A DNA stretch of 64,000 nucleotides, from NCBI GenBank assembly GCA_963693365.1, contig CAVNZM010000003.1, positions 62,001 to 126,000 on the forward strand, read 5' to 3'. A program made the position numbers and the translations under genes. The stretch is from Amoebidium appalachense. Taxonomy: Eukaryota; Ichthyosporea. Numbering within the stretch: the first letter of the stretch is position 1; every line of letters starts with the position of its first letter. Of this stretch, positions 47,900 to 64,000 are shown one piece after another. A model generated the notes under the pieces. That model was not told the origin of the DNA. It worked only from the letters and a program-made list of their open reading frames with translations, and ran no database searches.

Positions 47900-49485
47900 T
47901 CGGTGGTAGATTCACGAACTGAGAGCAAACATGAAACGTGCTCTTCCCAACACACATCGCCGACTTTCCATCTGTTGAGTGTAACGACTCACAGCGACCG
48001 AAGACCCTGCAACCTTAGAAACCAGTTTCTAGTTACTTGTAATTTACACATAACGCAGCACTTCACAGTTTGATTTGGCTGTACACTATTAATCAACGAA
48101 GGGGTTGGTTTTACAATAGCCAGACTTACAAACCACATTCTCGTCGTAACATGTATTCGTTTTCTAGTACACGATTTGTTAACTAGACCTCGTCGGTATC
48201 AATTAACTTCATTTAGAGTGTTTTACGTCGCTTACGCTACAATTAGGACAGGCGCCGCACATTCTTTGGAAGTGCCCTGCACCTCACGAATAATGTTAAG
48301 ATAGATGTTCACTCACACGAACTCTGGAAGCAGAATATAGCTCCGTCCCCCCTAGTCGTATGCAGCAATAAACGAAGGAAGCAAGAAACAGCGTCTATTT
48401 GGCAAGCTGGGCTAGCCGTGGCATGTGAGTGCTCTTTGCCTGTGTTTGTGAGGAAAATGGTTTTTCCTGTGTGCTTGGGTGAGTGTACTTGCCTTTGTGC
48501 GCATTTGTGTACCTTAGCTATGTTCCTGTGTTTGTGCTTCTCTGCCGTTATAATCCTATGTTCTGCTTGCTTTTCCACAAGCTCCCTCCGGTTTATCTGC
48601 TAGGTGTTGTTGGCCTCGGCTTTCTCCATCCCTTCCTGTGTGTCCGTGGATGCCTTTGCTCAGCCAGTCTTTCGTGGTTTCCCAAATTTGAAAGTTTTTA
48701 CAAAGCATGCGGGAGAGCGTGCACATATTATGAACCTGCTTAAGGATCAAGCCCTCACATAGCCCCCCAGTCCTGTTCTCTTCTATCTCTCCCGTGGTGA
48801 CCCCCCCCCCCCACCCGACTCCCCCCCTCCCTCCCCCCTCCCCTCCTTACCTTCTCCTCTTCCTCTTCACCCACGAGTCAATTCAAGGAAATAAACACAA
48901 CAGTCACAGCAATTCCCTCCACATGACAAAGACGCGCTCATGTTGCACTCCATATGCCTTTCCAAGCTGCCACTGACATATCCAGGCACAAGCTTCCCCC
49001 TCTATCCCATCTTCACACATCTGCATCCCATCTCAAGCGCGTAGGCTGCACTTCTCTCTTGACATGTTTAGTTTGAGTGCTTTACAACCCTCTCATCGTC
49101 AACCCCCCCCCCCCCCCCCCTTCCCCCCCCAATTCCCTTTCCCCCACAACCACACACACATCATACCCCCCGCACTCCTGTACTCCCCCTCCCCCCCTCC
49201 CCCCGCTCTTACAGTCACACACACACACACCTTTTCCCTTGCCCTCCCATATGACCCCCCTCTCCTTGTCCCCTTCCACTCCTCCAAACACTCTAAACCA
49301 ATACCACTATGACAGACTGACACAGAGGGAGGCATACGAGTACGGGTGTTGCATACACGCACACCGCTTTCCTTACTTTCTAACCTATACCATCTGATCG
49401 TTAACCACACTCAACAAGTTAAATTTCGAAACTTATACTTCCCTCCCTTTCCTCCCCTCCATGCATTTGCCAGCTCTCTTCCCCC

Positions 49486-49518
<33 letters not shown>

Positions 49519-50424
49519 GGGGCCCCACTCCTATTTACATTCCCCCACCCCCATTTTCCACCTCATCGACATCACACACACACACACGTATGCACCTACC
49601 GGCACCCCTCCTTTCACCGACCCCTCCCTTCTTCTGTTCTTCTTCCCCTGCGCACCGGGCTGCCACCCATGTTTAGTCACGCATACATGCTTATTCCACC
49701 CAAAAAACAAATCTCTTTCTGTCCCAAGTTTACCGTCACACACGACACCCGCACACACAAAATGCATGCGCATGCCGCGCCACACACACACACACACTAC
49801 ACACACAGATAACCATTCCTCCCTATCTGGCCTGTCGTATATGTATTGCCCCCCTCCCCCCCCCCCCCCCCCCCCCGGCGCCCACGCCATCCCATCTTGT
49901 CTGCCGTGAGCGTATACTTTGTAACACAGTCTACCCCCCCCCCCCCCCCCCCCATACATACAACACACGCATGCCTGCTCAGCAGGCAGATCATAATCGC
50001 ACTCCTCGTGTGCCCCCCCCCTCTCCCTGCACACGCCCGCCCGAATGCACCCACCCACCCACACACATTGTTCGAGCACCTCACCACCAGCAACACAGGC
50101 ACACTCTCAAACAAATTGACGCGTAATCCCACATGACTTTCAAAGTACCTACCCTTCATCTCCTTCACCACCTCTCTTCCGTCCCTATCGTCCCCCCCGC
50201 CCCCTTCCTCCCCCACCCCTCCGCCGCCCACACACACACACACACACACAACCAACCTCCTTTCCACCACCCTTTGTATGCAGTTACACATGCACACACA
50301 CACACACATCCTCCGCTTATGTACCACTAGTCTGTCTCCCCACCTCCACCCGTTCTCCATGCCTTCCCTCCCTCTGTTGCCTCCCTCTGCCCGACACACA
50401 CACACTGCACACACACACACACAT

Positions 50425-50457
<33 letters not shown>

Positions 50458-50734
50458 GACAGACAGACAGACTCTTGCATGGCACATTCCAAGCTCACGT
50501 TCCTTTTCTCCCCCTCCCTCCCCCCCCCCCCCCCCCCCCCCCCTGGGTCCACCCACCCACGTGAGGGCACACACACACATTCACATCCTGTTTTCCATAC
50601 ATGTGTGGAACTTCTTCTCCTGCCCTCTGGATCTGTTGCCCCACCTGTGTACGCACTTTCGTTCTTTGGACCCCCCCTCCCCCCTCCCCCCCCCCCCCCC
50701 CCCCCCCCCGCCTTGGGCTCTCTGCCTGAGGATG

Positions 50735-50830
50735 AATTCTGCTAATGACAAAGCTAGCACTCTTCATGTATGCTTTGCAGTGCAGCGTATTTTCCGTCAT
50801 TGATGTGGACTTCTTACTCTGTAACGCGTT
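50735..50830 (+). repeat. Dispersed ~90-bp element, copy F
   Basis: CATGTATGCTTTGCAGTGCA and GATGTGGACTTCTTACTCTG, then TAACGCGTTTTAA, following a long poly-C run. Related to 29710 and 42871. No host gene is known at this place. Confidence 0.5.
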
Positions 50831-51360
50831 TTAATCAGAGGGGCTCTCCTCCCCGCTCCTTCTCCGCCTTCTTTACCCAACAACAACAATGACAAATATT
50901 TTGCGGAGTCAGGCCCGGGTGGAATGAGGGGAAACGGGGGGGGGGGGGAGAGGAGGAGGAGGAGGGAGGGGGGGGGGGGGGGAGAACGGTAGAGGGAGTC
51001 CTCCAATCAGGCTTCTGGAAAAGGAAGTCGATTGCTCGTGTGTGTGGGCGGGTTTGTCACCGGGAGCCTCAGGGTCAGTGGCCCGGGGGGGGGGGAGGGG
51101 GGGGGGGGGGGGGGGGGGGGCAACACAATACAAGGAGCTCGAGCAAGTGCCTATATCTGCATGTGTTTTTCGCGCAGGGTCATAGCGAAGCATAGTACCT
51201 ATGATAAATTTTGGCACATTTGAATAGAACGCCACTTTCGTGATCACCTAGTGATTTTCCTCAGGTATATTCAGATTTATTGCAGATTCTATTTGTCATA
51301 GTCAAATGGTGTTTGATTTGTGTGTGTGACTGTGTGTTTGTGTGTGTGTGTGTGTGTGTA

Positions 51361-51393
<33 letters not shown>

Positions 51394-51400
51394 CACGGTG

Positions 51401-51458
<58 letters not shown>

Positions 51459-53178
51459 CACACACGTGTGCATGCATGTGAGAGTGCGTTTGTGCTTGCG
51501 TGCGTGCATGTTGGTGTTTGAGTGTGGGTGTGGGTGTGTGGTGCATATGGTACGATTATGAATGTGTATGTGCTTGTGTCTAGGTGTATTTGTGTGTATG
51601 TGTGTTCGTGTGGTTGCGTCTGCATGGGTACCCATATGTACGCCGTCTCTGGCTGTATGTTTGTGTACGTGTGTGCCTGTCTGTGCACCACTCCCTCTAC
51701 CGGCCTGTGGGCCCCGGTGCATGGCATGTGTGTGCGTGTGTGTTCGCTTTCTCTATGCAGTGGTTCTGTGTCAGGCTGTCTTTGTGTGTCGTTTATGTGT
51801 GTCACTGATTATCTGGGTTCGCATGTGCCAAGTCTTACGCGCGTGTTTTTTGGAATGAAATATAGAAGAACCGAGCCTGTTATAAATTCAATTTAGTTTA
51901 TGAGGGTGGGCTTGCAATGTGCAGTACCCAAACAGGCTTGCACCCTTTTTTGCACGTTTTACACACACACACCCGTTTCACCCGTGCACACAAACAGTAA
52001 CACCACCTCCGCTCACACTCACACATATCCGATCACACATGCACACCAAGTCACGCACGGGCAGTACACATATCATAAGTATCGATATATAATGATTATA
52101 CCAAATCGCCCACACATCCACAGCTCTACACGTCAAAGTTGCACGACCTAATATCTCACACCGTGGCATAGTTCAAGTTGCTTCTTGCTTATAGGGGTAG
52201 GCAGAAATTGAAGGGGGTTTCTTTTAGAAATTTCGGGATCGGGTCAGACATGTGTACCGCGAAGCAATTTACACTTTGTGTTTGGCGACTTGGGGTTTAC
52301 ATTTTTGTGTTTGGCGACTTGGGGTTTACACACACCAAACAGCATTTTGGCTTAACCCGTAACGGGCTTATAAATCCGACAAAAAGAAACCCCTTTTGAC
52401 TTAGTTGTGACATGAATTTCTCAGGGGTTTTATTACGACACAAAATCGTCGTATTTACGATTAATGTAGACCCCGCCATACGATTAAAAAGAGGCACTCA
52501 ATTAGTAAGTACCAGTGAGGGGTTGTCAAGATTCGAGAAATTTGCCAAAATACGACTAAAAACGTGCCCGAGCCCCACAACCCCGGGAATTTCTGCTGTG
52601 GCCAGCTCGAATCATATTTCCAGACCCCCCTTTAACCCCATAGCCCACAAGGATGAACGTTCATATTGGCGCGGGGAGCCGGCTAGTCGCCTTTTTTCTT
52701 TTTTTGAACTATTTTTAAGCACTGAAAGTCGGAATGTCTTAACATTTGCCCATCCTATGTGCTGCTGCATCCCCCCCCCCCCCCCCCCCCCCCCCCCCAT
52801 CCCCCCAGCCTAATCATTCTTCGACCGATGTCGACGTCATGTGCCCCCCCCCCCCCCCCCCTCCCCCCCCCCGCCCCCCCCCGGATGCCCCCTCAGACGC
52901 CCCCTCCTCTCCTCCTCTCAATATTAGTCTGGATACAAGCTCTCACCACAACACGATCCCGGGACCGTGGTCTGAGCCTACCCTCCCCCCCCCCCCCCCC
53001 CTCTTTTCCCCCGGGGCTCTCGTCTAGATCTTAAGGCTCGGCATATGCATGTGAAAATTTTCTGATTTTCCTTTTCTTATTCAGGCTCGATGCATATGTC
53101 TCTCTAAGCTCAAAGGCTTTCTTTCTATATACTTTCTTTCTCGAGTTTTTCTCTGTTTCGGCCGTGTGCGAGGGCGCG

Positions 53179-53208
53179 GCGGGGCGGGGCGGGGCGGGGC
53201 GGGGCGGG
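53179..53208. repeat. (GGGGC)n tract, possible G-quadruplex or GC boxes
   Basis: GGCGGGGCGGGGCGGGGCGG runs into a G7 tract, about 470 bp before the K+ channel ATG. Five G4 runs with one-base C spacers can form a G-quadruplex, and GGGGCGGGG is the Sp1-type GC box in animals. A promoter role for the channel gene is inferred from position only. Confidence 0.5.
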
Positions 53209-53258
53209 GGGGGAGATCGTGAATTCGGAGGTGGGGCCCGGGGGTAGCCGGGCCGGCG

Positions 53259-53291
<33 letters not shown>

Positions 53292-53679
53292 AGCTTTCTA
53301 GCTCAGGGGCCTGTGGGTACTAAGTAATAAGAATTAGTGTAGAAGTACCTGTGCATGATTTTGCCTGTGTGCGCATGCGTGCTTGTTGGTGTCCCGATCG
53401 CGAGCACTGTGTTATCAGATTCCCGAGGGTGAGCACTCACGTGATTTGTATTGAACTCCCGAGGTTTTACACCCGAGGTTTCGACTCCCCCCTGAAATCG
53501 TGGGAGTAAAACCTCGGGAATCGCTGTTGGGCAAAGCAAAAATGTTGAACAGTGGCGGTGAACACAAGTGCACTGCCACACGCATACGTCAACGCACACG
53601 TCGACGCGCATGCACGCACGGACGCACGCACGGACGCACGCACATGTATACACGCGGGTACCCCTCTGAGCACATAGCC

Positions 53680-59375
<5,696 letters not shown>

Positions 59376-59590
59376 AAGGGGATGGAAGGAGAAAAAAGAA
59401 GATAGATGGAGATAGGAGTCAGAAGAAGACCATAGAAGGAGATAGAAGAAGATAGATGGAGATAGGAGTTACAAAAATAGAAGATAAAGTTAGAAGGCGA
59501 TGGGAGATCATAGAAGAAGATCATAGAAGGTGCTAGAAGGAGATAGGCGGAGATAGAAGGAGATAGAAGGAGACATAAGGCATGTATATG
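59376..59590 (+). repeat. GAAGGAGATA purine repeat downstream of the K+ channel stop
   Basis: Imperfect units of GATAGAAGGAGATAGAAGAA begin directly after the stop codon and cover about 200 bp, probably in the 3' UTR. The strand is almost free of C. Confidence 0.8.
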
Positions 59591-59657
59591 GTGTGTGTGG
59601 GTGGTCTGAGCTGCCGTGTTATTGGAGGTTTTGGTTTGGCACCGTGTGCACTGTGTG

Positions 59658-59707
<50 letters not shown>

Positions 59708-60771
59708 GGGAGGGGGGGAGGGGGAGCAGCAGTGATGCTAAGGTTGTATACATGGATGCGAATGACAACGAATGATTGGGGTGTGTGGGGAATTGACGGA
59801 GAAAAAGAATACATTTTGAAGTTGTGACATGTAAACATACTAGCTTTGCGAGGGTTTATATATTTGGGTGGTGTATAGCTGTAACATTTGGACATAATAG
59901 GCAATACTACAGTGGTAAATGTACATGAATATGAATATAGTTAATATTCAGGACGTTTATTGCACAATATCATAAATATTATCAAAATTTCATAGCGAAA
60001 TTTAATTTAGAATGTAATTTTTGTCATTATAAGAAAATCTTAGTGCAAAAGGCAAACACATCCTAATACCGGGCCCGGGGATTGATACAGGGTCCTGCAA
60101 TTCATGAGAAGCACCCGCAACGAGTAATATTTTTATGTACAGAGGTTAATTACAATAAGAAAATAGATATGGCCATTGAACAGGAGACTCAGTGTGTGTT
60201 CACACCGTATGATATTGTGGATTTAAATAGTACGTCTTCGTTCGATGATGTAGGAGCGCAAATAATCACAAATAAGAAAGCCGGGTTGGGAAAAGGACTC
60301 CGGTTATTCATTTTCAAGTAATAGCTATGCACTATTCACAGCAGAATCCCACGTATGTATACACACCCGTATGTGTGCATGCACACGTAATCGTTGTACT
60401 CACGCGCGCACCTGCGCACGCACACACATACACATCGGATACACACACAATGGCGCTCGCGCGCACGCACACGTATACACACACACACGTGTTTCCGGAT
60501 ATGTGCACAGGCGATCGAGCGAGTTAACGTTAACGTTACTGGATGCATATGTGTGGTTGTGCGGTACATAGATCCAGATCTGAGCCTTCTGCTTGCCAGC
60601 TGGGTGGGTGGTCATGGCCCGGGTCAGCGGGGGGGGGGGGGGGGGGAGGGGGGAGGGGGGGGTCCAGGCTTGTGTACGTGTGTGTGTGTGTGCACGTGTG
60701 TGTGTGTGTGTGTGTGTAAAATGAACGTGCACACCTGTGTATACATGTGTATGTGTTTGTGCGTGCCCACT

Positions 60772-60802
<31 letters not shown>

Positions 60803-61566
60803 GGGGGGGGGGGAGGGGGGGAGGGGGGGTTATATTTTTATTATAATAGCGCTTCGTGGGTCCGTGTGCAAGTTGTGTATGCCTTTTCAGGGCTTTCATC
60901 GTGACCTTCTTTGTGTGCACCCGCATGCATGCAGGTGTGCCTGTGTATGCGGGCGTGTGCATGTGTGCATGTGTGTGTGTGTGTGTACGGTGGTACGATT
61001 GTTGTCAGACTAGGAGGGAGGGTAGGTGGGCCGGGGGGGAGGTGGGGGGGTGTGGGGGGACAGGCCTAGGTCCGTCGCTGAGCTGCAACTGCCAAACCAA
61101 TCCAAAGTTACTGTGCAAACGCGCAGAGTATTCTTTTTGCAGAGGCACCTTTAAAATTAACCATACATGTTAATTTATTTAAAAAAAGAAAAACATCAGT
61201 CGAAAGACACTCTTTGCACATACATTCAACTACAACATTCGTTTCACAAGGTGGAAAAAATACTCTGTACATAGCAACAATAGTCAATCGCTATGTTTTC
61301 CAGGCGAATGTACAAAGCTATGTACAGGTGCTTGGGGCAAAGGCATGTCCAATACCTAACCTAAATAGAAAACGAATACAAAAACATGCCATACAGTAAG
61401 AACATGAAGGAAACTGGTCAAAGAAGTTTGGGCCAAATCACTATACATTGTTCTAAATAAATGACAATGGTGATAAGAACGAGAGCTAGAACACCGGCTA
61501 TAAAATGGGCACGCCAGTTCAGCGTCAAACTGCCCCCACAACCAAAATAATATCCGAGCAGCACGC
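59591..61566. other. Intergenic region between K+ channel and RAP gene
   Basis: Contains (GT)n (59659-59704), unique AT-rich DNA (59820-60330), CA/CG-rich DNA (60360-60520) and G-rich/(GT)n tracts (60630-60830, 61020-61060). TTTATT on the plus strand near 61173 is a possible poly(A) signal for the minus-strand RAP gene. The only candidate gene is the frame at 60082-60321. Confidence 0.5.
60082..60321 (+). CDS. Unrecognised 79-codon open frame
   Basis: A frame with normal composition (RVIFLCTEVNYNKKIDMAIE, later DDVGAQIITNKKAGLGKGLR) runs to TAA at 60319. The first codon of the open frame is TTG, and the first in-frame ATG is well inside (near 60170). No domain recognised, no clear splice sites, and poly-purine and AT-rich DNA around it. 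It may be a transposon fragment or a chance frame. Confidence 0.22.
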   Translation: MIQGPAIHEKHPQRVIFLCTEVNYNKKIDMAIEQETQCVFTPYDIVDLNSTSSFDDVGAQIITNKKAGLGKGLRLFIFK

Positions 61567-63773
61567 TTACTTGCAACCCATCACTTCCTTAACATACGAC
61601 ACACGTTCCTGTGCGCTCATCTTCTCCATCTTGTGCAACTCAAACACCCTCACGTCGTACCCAAACCCTATTAGTATACTCCTACGCAATAGTGTGCCCC
61701 CCGTTGGTCTCGTGCTGTTATTCTTGCCGTAGTTACGCCTTGTTTCAAGCAGAAGGAAAGTGAATGTGCCCTTAACCCCCCCCTCCACAACATAACCTAC
61801 ATCCGGCACCAACAGATCGTTGATGACGTCAAACCCTAGATCCCTCAAAATACCAAACGTGTTCCACTTGCCTTGCTGGCCTGCACGTGTCTTTTTGTCC
61901 ATGTTAGATTGCTCAAACACCTTTTTGCCCATAACCAGCACCTGCTTGTTGGTTTCGTCCGCTTCAATCTCCCGCGCAATGTTCGGGGTCGTGATCTTTG
62001 TTACAAGAAACGCCTGGTGCATCTGCACTAGGGTTGCAACATCAACCCGTTTGTCCCTCACGACGTACCCGAAAAGAAAGCACATAGCCTGCTGCCACAC
62101 ACCTCGAACAACACCCAAGTCGAGTCGTTCCCCGGACGCCAAAACCACCCCCATAGACCATAACGTGTTGCCGGCTGCCCAGGCTCTTCTTCCTTCCGTC
62201 ACCTTTCCACCAGATTTCGTGCTGCCAGAAAGCAGGTTATCCACATGCACACGCAGCAACCACTCTTCCGTGTACAGGCGTAATCTGGATGGTTTGCTAA
62301 GGCAAGGGTGAGGAGCACTCGGGCGCCTTCATAAGGGTCAGTTATTCGGTGGAAATGGAACAACCGCTTGGCCAGAGCTGCTGCGAGTGCGTCATCGTCC
62401 ACGTCAAGACGTACCATGGCATCCAAAATGCTGAAAGTGTAACTCTTACTGTCAAACTCGTCGATTCTTTCCTTAGCGTGATCAAAGAGCACATTCAGTA
62501 GCGCTGGCTGCTTGTATCTATAGTGAGACACTGCGGAAGCTATGAGTAACAATGCCTTTGTGTTTGGGTTGTGGCCTTTGTTGAACAGGTCGACCAGTCT
62601 TTTGCCTACGGTAGCCATCATCTCCGGCGGCAACACCACTTTGCCGGCAGCGGAAGCGTTCAAAACAACAGCCACGCTTTCGAAATCCGCCCTATTTACC
62701 GTGTCACTTTTACAGAACCGACTCAGCAGAGAATGGAAGTCTGTGCTTTCCCCACCCAGTACGTGGAGTGCGCGAAGGACCTGAGAAAGTTGTTTGTGTG
62801 TCATGACGGGCCCCAAATCGACTGCCCTCCGAAACAACGCTGGCAAATGAGGCGTGCGATGTTCAAAGTTGGCCAAATTATTCAACAAAAAGGCTGTGTC
62901 TGAGGCGTCGAAACTGTCGGATACCTCACTTGCGCGTCGAGAAATGGTTGTTAGCAAGTTGGGCATGTCAACACTCTTTGACCACAGCACGTTGGTAATC
63001 ATGCACAGGTGCCGTGGAAGGTCGGGCTTGTCTTGCGCTACGGCGCACAGACGGTTGGCGTGGTTTGCAAAAAACTCCATCACTACCTTGTCAAAGTTGA
63101 CGGTGCTCTTGGACATAAGTAGCTTCATACACTTGGCCAAATCCTTAAGGCACAACTTGTCGACATCGAGCAGAATCGCTGCCCGCCGGATCAAAAAAAC
63201 CGCTGTAGTTTCCGGAAACTCGTTTTCGCGGAAGTTCGCTGCAGCCACGCACAGATCAGCCACGTTGCGAGCATTTAGATGTTCCACGTGCGTTGTGACC
63301 CAAGTCGTCATTGCATCTATGATAACATCGTTGGGTGCTTGGGCTAGCCCTACATTCTTTAACAGCTTGGCACATTCCATGGGTGTAATAGCGTTTTCTT
63401 GTGCCAAATGCTTGACCCGTTGTGAAAGTGCAAGTAAACATCTACCGTTGTCGACAGTAGAGAGTTGGTCTTGATGGGACAAAAGTATACACAGGGTCTT
63501 AATAGGAACATCGTTCACTAAGCTAGCTACTGCGTCCTTGCTCTTGTTGCTGTTGTACATTGAAAGAAAGCTGTCTAACCCAAACCCTTCTAACTCAGGT
63601 TTATGAAGCTCGGGGTTGCGTGTGGTGGTTGAAAACGGACGTGCAGGTGAGCGTAATGGAAATGTGTGTTGTGCGCGTGGGTAGCTACGTGTCGCTGTTA
63701 GGGTCTGTAGCACCCTACCGCACCGGGGCAGCAAAGCAGATGCAAGACCCTTCGCCCGTGCCAGTAACATCAT
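61567..63773 (-). CDS. Mitochondrial RAP-domain protein, with a one-base frame break (~735 aa)
   Basis: Minus strand, ATG 63773 to stop at 61567, no introns. The first ~50 residues (MLLARAKGLASALLPRCGRV, many Arg, Ser and Thr, no acids) form a mitochondrial presequence. The middle is a helical-repeat protein of the FASTK/OPR-like kind (repeats around FLLNNLANFEHRTPHLPALF, LLLIASAVSHYRY, YTFSILDAMVRLDVDDDALA). The C-terminus holds a RAP domain: TFLLLETRRNYG, then LLRRSILIGFGYDVRVFELHKM. RAP proteins bind organellar RNA and act in rRNA or mRNA processing in mitochondria or plastids. The frame breaks near 62281: the first frame ends usefully at LANHPDY, the second resumes at RLYTEEWLLRVHV. The span is 2207 nt, one short of a multiple of three. 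No GT-AG intron fits the break. Confidence 0.85.
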
Positions 63774-64000
63774 GCCGGTGTTTTGAAGAGAAAGTTATAA
63801 GAGTTGTTGCAACACCGGCTGTAAGTCTTATTCTGTAACACAAGAAAACTCGAACACAGTGACACCGTTACGCAAAGAGGTTGACTCAAGGAATCGCGAA
63901 TCGGATTGCTCGTAGCCAATCCGCTGTGGCTCAGTCCGAGCCGTTTGTCTGAGCCGGGAGTGTGCCACGGTGTGTGTGTGTGTGGGTAGAGAGATCTATT
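63774..64000. other. Upstream region of the RAP gene (partial)
   Basis: Unique DNA; one CCAAT at 63919 and a short (GT)n at 63971-63983. The open sense frame near 63660-63838 is antisense to or upstream of the RAP start and has no support. Confidence 0.4.

Larger units (their letters stand above)
47900..53679. other. Long region without an identified gene
   Basis: About 47900-48780 and 51900-52740 are unique DNA. 48790-50710 is C-rich with (CA)n blocks on the plus strand, and 50936-51120 is G-rich. 51334-51456 is (GT)n and 52770-52880 is poly-C. Since introns in this window run G-rich to C-rich in the sense direction, 48790-50710 could belong to a plus-strand gene. A piece near 49310-49348 (DRLTQREAYEYG in one frame, between a CAG and a GT) is the only exon-like hint and is too short to claim. 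Confidence 0.4.

Noticed and set aside
52412-52813. 133-aa plus-strand frame ending in poly-Pro
   Set aside because: No domain, no splice context, ends in a poly-C run; composition does not separate it from chance.
62542-63474. Plus-strand frames over the RAP gene (80-206 aa)
   Set aside because: Antisense shadows; the minus strand has the presequence, helical repeats and RAP domain.

Overview
The window is nuclear DNA from an intron-rich eukaryote, most likely a protist that I cannot place further. GT-AG introns are everywhere, start codons sit in eukaryotic contexts, and there are no operons or Shine-Dalgarno sites. The cell should have mitochondria (a RAP-domain protein with a presequence), an acidic lysosome or vacuole (cathepsin B, cystinosin, a plant-style two-pore K+ channel) and a Golgi/endosome tethering system (a long coiled-coil protein). 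Most non-coding sequence is low complexity: poly-G/poly-C runs, (CA)n/(GT)n and minisatellites. Almost all long open frames in these tracts are artefacts. Exon models below were built by reading splice sites and checking that codon phase carries across every junction.

Layout. 1-4342: low-complexity DNA with a fold-back and a 37-bp tandem repeat. 4343-6770: poorly understood coding-like exons (an unknown minus-strand exon, a small basic plus-strand candidate, an Arg/Asp-repeat minus-strand frame). 6980-7812: a complete non-autonomous hAT-type element with a perfect 8-bp target duplication. 8705-33307 (+): a 27-exon gene for an 899-aa coiled-coil protein; its introns hold a ~116-copy 20-bp array, a ~35-copy 72-bp array and a seven-copy array of duplicated 3' splice sites. 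34952-38200 (-): cathepsin B-like protease, 3 exons, 393 aa. 39654-45203 (+): cystinosin, 7 exons, 376 aa, divergent from cathepsin B across 1.45 kb. 47660-47899 (+): a 79-aa zinc-finger protein of the At2g23090 type. 53680-59375 (+): a two-pore K+ channel with two C-terminal EF-hands. 61567-63773 (-): mitochondrial RAP-domain protein.

How the genes relate. Cathepsin B degrades protein in the lysosome, cystinosin exports the cystine this releases, and a TPK-type channel sets vacuolar K+ conductance. Cystinosin and the channel both carry an acidic dileucine sorting motif, so three of the six identifiable genes point to one organelle. The coiled-coil protein may belong to the membrane traffic that feeds it. 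Whether the clustering has meaning cannot be judged from one window.

The most unusual signals are architectural. Many introns start G/GT-rich and end C/CA-rich in the sense of transcription, on both strands. A dispersed ~90-bp element bounded by poly-C lies in sense orientation inside introns of several genes. Two different 20-bp arrays each abut a 3' splice site. Two conserved genes (K+ channel, RAP protein) each need a one-base frame correction, which may be assembly error or real.
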